Made by a program: the position numbers and the translations under genes
Assembly (NCBI GenBank): GCA_947561715.1
Contig: OX387198.1
Location: 5,642,001 to 5,706,000, forward strand
DNA from: Ascidia mentula
Lineage: Eukaryota; Chordata; Ascidiacea; Phlebobranchia; Ascidiidae
DNA length: 64,000 bases
Direction: 5' to 3'
Part shown: positions 46,720-58,212 of the stretch, one piece after another
How positions within the stretch are numbered: position 1 is the stretch's first letter
Layout of the letters: each line of letters starts with the position of its first letter
The notes under the pieces: generated by a model
Told to the model about the DNA's origin: nothing
What the model saw: the letters and a program-made list of their open reading frames with translations, nothing else
Database searches by the model: none

Positions 46720-48485
46720 TCATCGGTTTCCGTCATCCAATACCATGTATTCGGGGATGTTTTGTGGAATCGGAGCAAGATATCCCTCGACATCCAACCC
46801 CGCCTGTTTATTCCTTGACGTATCAGCGTGTCCTGAAATAACGCATAGCAGTATGTTAATGAAGTAAAATTTTTCGTCTTCGTCACAAGCCACTAAATGC
46901 TACCCACTGTTCTGTGACGGAATGAATTTCCTGCTGCAACGGCAAAGGAATTTTCTGCCAAATGCCGTGGTGCTGGTGGTCGGTCGATCATAAACAGGAA
47001 TGTTCGGTTTCAGTGCAACTTTTGGATACCGGACTGCAGGACTTTTTTCTGCATTGCCAACCGTTTTGCTCACGTGGTTTACGTTGTCTGTCGCTTCAGT
47101 TCGGCTTTGTAATGACTGGGAACTTGCTGAGGTTGGGAGGACGGGGTTGGAACGATCTTGCGTTTCTGTCCTGCTGTTTGGCGCCTCCATCTTCGCGCTG
47201 GAAATGCATTTTCTGTAAATCGAGTAAAACTTACTACGTGCAGAGAACCAACCGATTATGCAGCCTTGGATTCGCGCAATTCTGTGTGTTCGCTTTTGCG
47301 TTAAAATTGCGTGGCAATAGGGACGTTTTTCAATCCCCTACATACAGTGATGTACAAAAAGTGCAATAAATGACTGCAAAAATACGTTTATCATATAAAC
47401 GTAAGGAACACAAACCTGAGTTTCTTCATGTACCGTTTCCGGCTGTAACACAACACCACGTTGCAGAGCATGGATAGTGAAAGAGCTCCAGCCAATGCAA
47501 TAACCGTGAAAAAACCTAATGATTGAGCCATTTTTAAATTCCTGCTCTATAGTTTCCGTGCATACACTGCGAAACATACCTATTGTCCAAGACTCAATGG
47601 TTAAACCCGTTTTTACAGGCATTAATGTTGTTCCATGCGAGGTTGTCTCGTAGTGTCTCGTGGTTGCTTCTGAGGTCACATGCTGTGTTTTTTTGCAGGT
47701 TAAGTTGACAGGTTTGCAAGCGTAAAACGTGTGAATTACGTTTGACAAATTTTGAGTTCCGTTTAAGAGGGAGTCAATTGTAGGAGGCCACCTAGCGGAC
47801 TTGCTGACTATTATTGACCCGTTGCAAGAGCGCGTTGTAATTGCTGTAAAATTGCACCAGCTTGCGAAGACCGCATAACTTTCAACAAACATGTAGCACG
47901 TCTTCTGTATCGGACTTGTTAGTTGGGTACCTGTTATTAACAATGCGTTGTTATCATCATTTACAAAGGAACATAAGGTTAACTGCAATATATTGTGGTG
48001 TGATTGGCATTTATGAACAAAAAACTGAACCAATCATTTATTTAAATACAACATAAAAGCACCAAAAAACTTATTTAAAAAATAATATAGCCCCAACACT
48101 GCTTACCATCCGGCAATACGATTCCATTGTTAGCATCTGTAACGTCGATTTCCAATATCTTGTAACTCGGGTCGGGTGGTGTAATACTGATGGTTTTGTT
48201 GCTGGTTTGCAACATTGTGTTATTTTTGTGGCCAGCAGCCGTATGTGCAAGGACAAGTGTAACTGTAGGAATGTTAAAGTAATAAATCGAATACCTAAAT
48301 GCAGATTTACGTAAATTTTTACATTGCTTTGTTTCCTAAAGTTCATCGTAGGTAGTTTATTAACGTGTAAGTATATATACAGTATCATAATAAAGTCGCA
48401 CAGTTTTGTTTGCGTTTGCATAATTGGGGGTTAAGATGTACTTACCTACAAATGCACAAACAAAAACTTGTCGTTTCTTTGTCAT
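46720..48485 (-). CDS. R19: WPP-class receptor, 352 aa, duplicate of R18
   Basis: Exons 48446-48485 (signal MTKKRQVFVCAFV), 48107-48262, 47617-47930 (second half with WPPTIDS and Thr-rich stalk), 47416-47546 (membrane helix SLGFFTVIALAGALSLSMLC), 46908-47212 and 46720-46832 (tail). Sizes match R18 except for one extra codon in the first half, where the lone Cys of R18 (VGCKNN) is His. The tail has PVYDRP, GYLAPI and PEYMVL. The last intron donor is GTGGGT as in R18. R19 and R18 are a direct tandem duplication of about 3.5 to 4 kb. An intact frame over all six exons in both copies argues that both are in use. Confidence 0.84.
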
Positions 48486-49964
48486 TTTCCGGTTCTCGTT
48501 CAGCGAGTGAAGTTCCTGTTTAAAACTTTTCTGTGGCATTCATACATACGCAACCCTTTTATAACTGCTGCTAAACCTAATTTGGTTTTATCAGGCAGTT
48601 GAATTGAGCATTTTATTAAGCACCGATACTTACTTGTTTGAGCCCCAGCGTACTTTCCTCCTTGCTATTCTAGATAGTGATTGAGCTTTCTTGCTCGAAC
48701 TCTGCCCTAACTTCCGTATTAGACAAATCACGAGTCTGGTGTGATTGATATTTTCGTCCGGTCGTCAGGCAGTGGGCATCGGGGTTTAGTATACCTATGT
48801 TCTCATCAAGACGGTGATTATGCCTGACTATAGAGGAAATGAACTTAATCGTTCACTATAAGAAGGTTCACGTCAATTTCCAGTCACTTTTTTGCGAACT
48901 CGTTTCATTTTTAAAGCACAAAGTTAAAATAAAATTGCAAACGCTGTCCTGCTATAAAAAAACAGAAATGCTTCGCGTTGATAAGTTGGCTTCTTCCAAT
49001 AATTCGACACTGCGGTTGTCATTTAGCTGAGCTTAATCAGGAACTGCTGGTTGGCAAACCGTTTGAGTAATATTTGACAACGTTATCAACAAACTGTGAT
49101 GGTTTCCAAGGATGTACGTACCAATGTTAGCACAACGTATATACATACGCACACGCATTTCTGCCTAATCTAGTCTATTGTATTTGGTCGGTAAGCAGAT
49201 TGTCTAACCGCTACTTTTCTCCTTGTCAATACAGGTAGTGATCAAACAAATTCTCCCTTCCAACTAGAATGCTCTTCTGACTTTCCCATTAGATAAAGAA
49301 CAATCCTGATATGGAGTGATTCATATTTTGTTCGGTGGTCTGGAATTGCGCTTGACACGGAAGTTAAATTTAATTGTTCCTACACAAGCACGCGCCATTG
49401 ATGAATTTTAGCACCACAGAGTTCCACAAATCATTTATTTTTCGAAAGAACAAAATCGAAAAAGGTTGTTCTGTTATCGTATACCAAAAGCACACATATT
49501 TTTCAGCACTAAGTGTGTTCTCACAAAAATATAGACCGAATTATGTGAGCTGCAGACAGTTGTGTAGACACTGGTTAGCCGGCAATGTCTGTCGCTCACT
49601 GATCACCATTGGCTCATGTGCTTGTACAAATACATATTTTTTTGATTCAACATTTTCGGCTTCTGCACAAGTGGGAATTTTAAGGGAATTACAGACGTGT
49701 TTACCCTGTAATGACGAAAATATCAAAAAATTTTTGTTTATTGCCCTGTTTTTATTTAAGATACACATTTTTAATGCCCTCAAGGGAATGCGACAGTTCA
49801 ACAACTTTTTGCTTCGCGTTTAAGCGACACTGCCATGGTTCATAAATGTGCGCAAAATGATTGCAAGATGTATATATATATAATACACAACTACATCGAA
49901 ATGCAAATATCACAGTTTGATTTCAAGAGTTCAGCTTGAAATCAAGAGTATGTTTCATCTTCTT
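48486..49964. other. Spacer R20-R19 with a third copy of an upstream block
   Basis: The R19 upstream block (about 48600-48850) matches the R18 one (45060-45330). A weaker third copy follows at about 49200-49350. The rest, to the R20 stop, shows no gene. Confidence 0.45.
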
Positions 49965-52308
49965 TCATCCTTCTCTGACGTCCTTAACGTAAACTTCTGA
50001 TCCGCTTTGGTCTTGCGTTTCGTTAAAATCTAAATACTCTACTTGGTTTGTATGCATAGGCATCTCATACACATCGTTAGTTGAGGTGTTTTGATAGAGA
50101 GCATGCGCTCCTCCGTTTCCTGTCGTTGATGAGGAGGTTGTGGATACATATTGGGTCATTGTAGTTGGAGTACGACTCAGAGGAGCTGAGGCCGGAGGCG
50201 GGCTAAGTGAGGTTGCCTTAGGTTCTGCGAAAACATAAAATTCAATACTGACACCACACTACCTAAGCCAGATCCAAGTTATTTTGCCAAGTTTCCCATT
50301 CCTCTGTGTATAGGTCAGAACGGCGGAAGTGGTGTTTTTTGTTCCAAGCCACGAAGCGGACATACCCACTGACAGTGTATTCAAAACACTCTGACTCACC
50401 GCTAATCTGTCGTTGCGCCAAAGTTGGCGGCGCGATGTCGGATACGGGGACTTTATCATTCTGCCCATTGTGCTGTGACACGACCTGCAAGTTGCTGAGG
50501 TGAGACTGTACGGAGATGGATCGTTCTGGAAGTCCCGGTGCTGGTAGCTGCAGCGTCCCCGTGTGGCTAGTTGAGTTAGACATTGGATCATACGACGCCG
50601 TCGCATATTCGTTGATGACAAGTTTGTCGCCTTTGATGAATTTCTTTCTCCTGTGTTTATAAAATGCCCACATTTTTATGCACATTTCCAATTTGGCATT
50701 AAAACGGTGTTATCAAGGTTTAAAACTAATGTAGGTATTGCAAGTAAATAGACTTTATTATTGTCACTTTTGATACTTTTATCTGGAAGTCCCAATTGTT
50801 ATTCAGCTTGTTATTCACCAACCACCTAGAGCGGTTTTCTCACTCAATCCAGGTGCTGGGCAAGCAATGACGCTTTTCCTGCTATACAACAAATACTCAC
50901 ATGATAACGTAGATGAGTACGGCGAGCATCACAAACGTGATGGCAAATAGAACACCCAATACGGCTGGGGCCGGATCTTACAAAAAAGCAATAATTCATT
51001 ACATTAAGTTTAATTTTTTGTCCTCAAATCAACACGCAAATCATTGAAGTCACAAAAGGATATATTTTGTCTGATATAACTACCACAACGTTTACTTCAA
51101 AGCAATTTGTTCTCTAGGCTGAAAAAAATGCAGTGAGTATAGGTTTTCGGCGGTACCGTGAGCTTTGGTCTTTGGACACTCCAAAAAAGCGTAGGAGAAC
51201 AAATATTGTCCTTTTTCTTGGCTTTTGATGGAAATCTTCGGGGGCCATGACGTCGCTATTTTAGGGTAAGTGTCGTTGCAAACTTCGGCCAGTAGATCAA
51301 AGCAACCGTGCTGGTTCGATTTTTCTTTCACGAAACCGTAGCATAGCGGCGATGGTGTGTACGATGTGTAAGATCGTATGTTGGTTTTGGGCGTAACTTT
51401 ACCTTGGGGGAAAGCATGAGGGTTAATTTATTTCTTGACGAAACATGATTGTTTAGAATTTCACTGATGGTGTGCAATTGAAAAGGCAAACTTCATTGTT
51501 CAGCGAAGGTGAGGTTGCATGGGTACATTCCAAAAAATCTTTGCCAGGTTTAATTAGTGCTGTAGCAATCGTTTTTGTTTGTAAAACTATCCATCAAACA
51601 TTAATTGATACCATGAACACATATGATGAGAATTGCTTTCAATATAATGGAAGTGACTTACTCAATATCGAATCGAATTACTTTCTTTAACAAAGTCCTA
51701 CCATCTGGAAGCACTATTGAGTCCACATCCTTATAAAGCCTCAAGACCACCATGCGGACAATAAAGATGGGGTTTTTCGTTGACAGCGGTTGCGTGAAAG
51801 TCCAACTGCAGTTTATGGCTGTTGGCGTAGTTCCCACGATCGGTGCAAGTGCAAGTACTTCACCGAATGGCCCGTATGTCGTTGTCCTATCACAGCCCGA
51901 CGATGCCGAACACGACACAATGTAAACTGAAAAAAATGCGCAAAAACTCTGTGAAGTACGAGTTACTGAAAATGTTGAATATTGCCGGTGCGTATTGAGT
52001 TGCCGATGAGTATGTTATTATCTCTATACGAAAACGTTTTAAGCATCAACTTTCATGGGTACGCGTATAGTATTGATGTCACAAGAGAAGGGCCGCAATT
52101 TAGTTTGAAAGTGAAAGTTCAGTTCCAAAGCAGAAGGATCACTTCAAAATGTTTTTTTATTATGCACCGTCTCACACGTAGTATTTATGTCACTCTACAT
52201 CCGCATCATACGTTTGCTGTGTTATTAAACAAAACTACCAGCTCACTTGGCCCAACTAATTTACGCTGCAAACAGAAACACTTTACCTTGCATAAAAAAC
52301 AAAACCAT
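49965..52308 (-). CDS. R20: WPP-class receptor with a long two-exon tail, 359 aa
   Basis: Exons 52287-52308 (very short leader MVLFFMQ), 51702-51926 (first half, beginning VYIVSCSASSGCD), 51157-51402 (second half with CYGF, SWPPKIS, FSYAFLEC), 50901-50976 (membrane helix AVLGVLFAITFVMLAVLIYVI; no stalk exon), 50400-50650 (84-codon tail part) and 49965-50224 (86-codon tail end). Tyrosine sites are NEYATA, SYDPM (YxxM), QYVST, LYQNT (YxN), VYEMP, VEYLDF and EVYVKD. The first exon is the weakest call: the leader is formed only after the splice. The final exon has an orphan copy at 45710-45969. R20 is the last gene with a CUB-like module before a 2.5 kb gap. Confidence 0.8.
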
Positions 52309-54873
52309 TCCGCAATAAACTTGCAGCTTTTCGATGGACATCTTTGTCAAGAGCAACATTTCTACTTATCAATTCCCAATGCGGTGTTCTTAACTTTTAT
52401 ATTGTGGTATTTTCCTCACATATATATATGTATATTCTCTCGGCTTAATACCCGTCCCTGACGACTATTTTTGCACACGAAGATAAAAGGAGAGCTGACT
52501 TCCCTCATTCGAAAGTAATTCATCTTCTCCGTGCGCGCACGTCCGACTTCCGAACCCGAGCAACATCGTACCGTGTTGGCACTTGGTTTTGGTAAAAACT
52601 TCCGGCGATCGCACGCTTCTTGCCGTCTGTATGCTGGTCTATGGTTACAAACAATACCATGCGAGAGACAGGGGTCAAATTCTGGTTTGAATGCAGCAAC
52701 CACTTTATAATGGAGTAAACTCGATGACATATAATTGTCAGACCGCTGGGCACAAATTGTCAGACCGCCTCTATGCTGAATGTTTCGTAACTGTGAACAT
52801 TGTGCCGAATGCTTATCTAGTATATAGACTATATAGTTTGATTGATATACTGCTGTTTTGCGCGTTTTCGCTGGATGCAAGGGGCTGTAACTCCAGCCTT
52901 GTGTACGTGACATATTAGTGTTCCCCTACGCACCCAAGGATCTTTGTCGGTCCGATTTTGACGCCTGGTGGCGTGCGGGGAAGCATCATAGACCACTTCC
53001 GCCACTTTTTTTTATTTGTTGCTGACCTACCAATGTCGTAAAAGTGCGAAGTCATTAAGTGAAGGTCAACTTGTGTCGAACTGCACGTAATGTGCAGTTA
53101 TACGTCACAAGGTTATACGTCATAGGGTCAATCGCAACCAAACTGAAAATATGGTGGAGTAATATCGACCTATTAACTTGTTGCCAAAAAAAATGGCAAC
53201 AGACACTGAACAATGCTTTAAACAGATACTGAAAAACTAACAAAAGTTGCACAAAACCCTTGGTTTAAAAATCGAACATTTTTTTGCGCAAAATGTATTT
53301 CTATGAATAATGAGGCAAAAATCGTTTCAAGTTTCATTCACCATAAACGCAGTCAAACTTGACTTAAACCAACTTCGAACCTAGCGTAGAGCAGGATTAG
53401 ATTTTTGGTGCATCAATCCAGGATTAAAATATAATCCCGGATAGAGAATACGACAATCTGGAATAATTCCACGTTTAGCGGTGGATTAGCTTGATTAAGG
53501 ATTGAGGTGTTGTATTATTCAATAAATGCATGATCCATGAGGAATGACTTCCGTATGGTGGGAACGTCCATCTGAGTAGTCGGTTACTAAATGTCAAGCT
53601 CGACATGACCCGTAGTAACCCAACGAGATATGAATATACCATCCTCCGCCGACAATGTTGATGTAACATATCCGTCTCCCATCATGCGATATGCTGTAAC
53701 GAGAAGCCTGGCGGCATATTGATATATGCTGATGATAGCTGTACACGTTTCATTGCTTGCTTCCGTAGGTGTCTGCGGCTTTATGATCAGTGAATAATAA
53801 TAGCTCATGTCGATTTGAGTTCCCAATTTATTTTGGTATAAATTTGAGAGACATACTTACAAAATGTTGAGCTAAAACAATGAAAAGCTTATCTGAGAAC
53901 TTTGAAATCACGCAAAATGATATAAATTACTCACATATGTATATGAGATATACGCAATGTAGTATTCCAAATCTTGAACATTTTGACACTAATCCATCTC
54001 GGACAATTCGGGGTAAATCCTGGTATTTTGCAAGCGTGTCAACCACTTGTTTGGCTGTGCTCAATCAAATGAAGTATTAATGTTCTAAAACAGCTTTTTT
54101 GATCGCCACTTCTTACTACTAACGTATTTAAAATTTTCGCAAACTTTCGTGTGTTTAGATTACGACTGAAGTATTTCAAGGGTTATGGTGACCCAGCATA
54201 CGTGTCTGTGAGCGTAATTTGCGTGGTAGTACGGATGCACGTCTTGTTGTATTTTGTGTAACTTTGGCATTCTCTTTACGACTCATACATTTGGTCATGC
54301 GAATTTTGTTTACCTTTCCACGTTTTTTTTTTGTTTTAATTACCACTGTATGTGAAAGCGTCATGGTAACTTATAAAACTTGGATCTTTTTCTGGAATAT
54401 GTTTTCATATGCAAGCACGGCCTTCTATCCACTATACAAAACACTCCAGCATTCCCTGGCAATAAGAAATATAAATTGAACAAAGAACGACCATGCGAAA
54501 CTTCGATACTTAACAAAACAGGATACATTACAGTCGATGAAACATATTTGTGAAGAGAAATTTGACAAGAAAAAAGGGCAATTTACTCGCTTACTTGCAA
54601 TCAATTTGGATCGAAAATTTTGCTTCCGTCTTATTCAAAAGAAGCAGATTGTCTACGAGGCATTGTGTTCAAGTAGTGATAAACAGTAATTGTCATGTGT
54701 ATGTTTCAGCAACAGCGAGAACAATCGTCTTAGCAACAGTACGGCACAGTCTCACAGTAAAGTCATGTGGCACGGTTTTGCCGCGCTGCCACATGTCACA
54801 CAGAGGTTATTGCAAAATATACTCAATATAAATTCTCTGTCGCCACGTAGCGGACGTAAAGCCACGCTCTCTC
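52309..54873. other. Gene-free stretch between the CUB-like and FN2 parts
   Basis: About 2.6 kb without an exon I can support on either strand. A TTGTCAGACCGC motif occurs twice within about 30 bases near 52737-52770. Minus-strand open stretches at 53475-53826 and 52416-52913 have no splice or domain support. It marks the border between the two receptor types. Confidence 0.4.
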
Positions 54874-56877
54874 TTACGTTTCGGCGAAATTGCTACCTCT
54901 GCTACCGAATCCTGAGTCGCTGGTGACGTACCGAACTTTATCCGGAGTCGATTCGTCGACCATCATCGGCGCCGCATTGTCATCTGTCGGCGCTGCAGCC
55001 TATTGAATACAGTAGACTTGCGTAACATAATAAACACGCAGGCAAGTGATCCTGCAACTGAGAATTGAAAATGTCAACTTACAACTTGTATTTTCTCGTG
55101 GTTTTCATTCAATTTCGTCTTTCCATTGGAAAGGGAATGTTTATCAACCATTGGAATCCCCGTTTCCTTGTCCGTGGCGATGTCTTTCGCTTTCTCTCCA
55201 GTCTGGCGACGTTTTCTGTTAAAATGAGTTTACGAGTGTCGATGACGATAAAATTTTACAGTGAAAGTAATTAAACCGCTACAATTCAAACGTTGTCATG
55301 TAATGTTTCACAAAAAACAGACCAGTGGACAATACCTTAAATAAAAATAAACTGCTGTTACGACTACCGCCAGCACAATCAGCACCATCAAAGAAATTAG
55401 CATTGGTATTGTTTTGCTGCTTGCTGTATTGGTTAAAGCAGTTTGCGTTGTTTGGTCTGTAAAAAAAATACGTTGGGTTTAGATACAGTTGGCAGCAAAT
55501 TATTTGTAACATACACCGCTCGGATACAGCGTATATTACACAAAAATTACCGTTTGCCTGCTTTCCTTGTATCTTCTGATCATAGGCTGTTGACTGTATA
55601 ACATCGGTTGAAATTGAAGCGGATTTCTGCTGCTTCGCGACATCTGCAAAATCGTAATATGAGTGTTTTGGATTTGTATTCAATTTTGAGACACACGAAA
55701 AAACCAGTGACTTGTGAAGCGCACCTAAAGCTGTAGTTTCTTTGTACTGGGTTCCAATCGACGTGCTAATATTCGGCTGTAGTGTGATGTGCTGACCTTC
55801 TTGTTTAGACGTCATAGACTGCGGTGTAGCCGTGGTAGTACCAGCGGTAACGGTATTTCCTCTCTCCGTCGCTATCACGACGTTGTCTACTGACCCAATA
55901 GTGATGGAATCAGATGTGGTTGAAATTGGGGTTTTCGTTGTCGGGTTTTGTTTTGTAATGGTGGAGATTGTGGTGCTTTCTCCAGTTGTCGTTATGGGCG
56001 AAGTTGTCTCCGAAATAGTCGGCCCAGCAGCTGTAGTAACTTTCAAAATTTTAGGACTTCTTGAAGTGGATTTTGTAGTTGTAGTGCGCAACGTGGTGGT
56101 GGTGGCGGTGGTGGTGATGGCGGCTGTCGTCGGTTTAGGTGTTGTTGTGTAAATTTTTGTCCCATTCGCTGGACATTCGCCACATTTTCCATATTCTTTC
56201 CCACTGGTGTAATTACTCACGATGGGACACCAGTAGTAGCTTCTGAGGTAATTTGTATAATGAATACAACTTGTGTGGTTATGTCCGTGTTCGTCTACGT
56301 ACGGCCAAACGCACTGCTGGCCATCAACGGTACATTCTGCGCAGGGAAAAAAAAACATTTTTGATTTTTCGATAAAAGTAGGTGACAGTTTTGTAAGGCA
56401 CACACCCTACCTGTTTTGGGGGGAGGACATGCATCCAAGCAGTAACTATAGTCCACATTTTCAGTGCTCGACGTAACTTCTGACTTAATTCCACACCATT
56501 TGCCACGAAAACTAGCAATACACCTGTTATATTGCTTGCCCTTGTATGTAAATGGAAAGACGCAGTCGATTCCACTTCTGGTACATGTTCCTTGAAATGT
56601 AAAGAATTCATAGTTTAACTATTCACACATACACAACGGGCCTACGGCAACAAGATTAGATCATCACACAGCAATCTTAATGTAAAAACCCACGAGGCTT
56701 TACGGAGGTCGTTGCTAAAGGAGACTGCATAATTCATGGATGAGAACACCATCGTACGATTTCTAGTGACGCAACCAAGCATCCAGTGTAATCAAAGGCT
56801 GACTTACTGTTTGCACTTTCCACATTTCCTTCGCACACGGCAAAAACCGCAACAATTACTAAAGATGTTGAGAACAT
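54874..56877 (-). CDS. R21: receptor with two fibronectin type II domains and mucin stalk, 444 aa
   Basis: Exons 56808-56877 (signal MFSTSLVIVAVFAVC), 56411-56590 (first FN2 domain: CVFPFTYKGKQYNRC, KWCGIK, DYSYC), 55725-56336 (second FN2 domain with CVWPYVDEHGHNHTSC and YYWCP, then a Thr-rich mucin segment of about 145 residues), 55551-55643 (stalk), 55336-55456 (membrane helix MLISLMVLIVLAVVVTAVYFYL), 55083-55215 (basic juxtamembrane and tail) and 54874-54999 (tail end). The last intron is phase 0, unlike the CUB genes. The tail has few tyrosines (RYVTS) but a DSGFGS motif. FN2 domains in other proteins bind collagen or glycans; the ligand here is unknown. Close to R22 and R23. Confidence 0.87.
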
Positions 56878-58212
56878 TGCTGTCAATTCAATACCAACAG
56901 AATATCAAAAATGAACAATTATAACCCTAACCTTGTAAAAAAACATGAACCTTATTAACAATGTGAATTGTTGCGTGACTATTACCTCACACCACGCAAA
57001 AGTTACTATAGATCGTAAAAATCTCACTTCTACAGGCTATTGTGTATGTCCCAGTCGTTGACTTTTTGTCCTTGGGACAACGGCTGGCTCTACCATACCC
57101 CGTAAACATTTAGGCTTATGAATCACACAAGCATATGGGAATTGAGGAAGTTGGTCTACCGAGCAACGTGTTTTACGCATACCCTTCCTTGTATCTTGCC
57201 AAACCTTGTAAAAACTACGGCAAATGGACCATTGTTTTCTAAACTTAACTTGTAATATATGCTTGTATGTATGTAAGCTGTCATTGTGATTCCATATTGG
57301 TTATAACCTAAAGTTAATGCAGCTACCGGAGTGATTTTTGTGTTGACAACCTAACTAAAAAAAGGAATCCTGTCTGTAGCTTCATTTCTGTAACACTTCT
57401 GACCTGGTAATTCAGAAAAAATAGTTGTACTGTTACAACCGCTCACACAACTGCCAGTTGTTTGAATAGCGCCAACAGAGCAACGCGGATACTACAGGGC
57501 GGCACTTCGTTTCAACGTGGTGCGAGCGCTCAAATGTCAGGTTACTATGGGTCACAATTGTGCCGGTGGTATTGCAGGTCAATCGGATCAAGCTACCACG
57601 ATTGTTGGAACTATTCTTCCTTTTCCTACACGCCGCGTTGATTTACATAGCTTGCTTGAGACATACAAACTGGCCAATGGGTACTTTCTACAAGGTTAAC
57701 TGCTACTGCAGAAATTCAGCCTTTGCGCTTAAATGGATCATTCTTTAATCTTTTCGCTGTTGCCATTGAATTATACAACAGCAAATCAATACAAAAAGCA
57801 GGCGTTTTTGAAAGAGATGATCGATAACTTACACACACATACATACAAAATGGATTTGAATATACAGCATTTGCATGAACCGTACGATGCGTTTCATTGT
57901 ACAATGATAAACTGGCGAGTTTTGGAAGAATCCGACACAGCAGTGATTCGGAAATAACGGATTGCAACCCAGGATATCACGTTCATTCATACTTATACAT
58001 GTAGATAAACATAACCACTGGAACGTGGTGTTGTTTGGCAGCATTCGGTATCGCATATACACAATGGCTCATTGTCAATGACTAGTGACTGCTGGCCTTT
58101 TGTAGAAATACAACATGGAAACATTTGTGTTCTAGCACCGTATCGCTCATTATTAGAATGTCGGCCCAGTCCCAGAATTAGTGTTTTGGAACAAAATCAG
58201 CAATCAAGTTTT
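56878..58212. other. Spacer R22-R21
   Basis: About 1.3 kb. Short open stretches on both strands overlap each other (57517-58062) and none has support. The R21 promoter should lie at its left end. Confidence 0.4.

Larger units (their letters stand above)
46155..50400. repeat. Tandem duplication unit B (R19 plus tail of R20)
   Basis: Partner of 42625-46154. Unit B has about 780 extra bases (about 49185-49955) between the R19 upstream region and the R20 tail exon, either inserted here or deleted from unit A. Confidence 0.7.

Noticed and set aside
51982-52461. 159-codon open stretch on the plus strand upstream of R20
   Set aside because: No splice sites, no domain, overlaps the R20 first exon on the other strand, and composition fits AT-rich chance.
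52650-52700. Possible tRNA B-box (GGGTCAAATTCTGG) hinting at a SINE
   Set aside because: No A-box at the right distance and no second copy seen in the window.
55832-56152. Val-rich plus-strand open stretch opposite the R21 mucin segment
   Set aside because: Antisense of Thr codons; the minus strand reading has FN2 domain and splice support.
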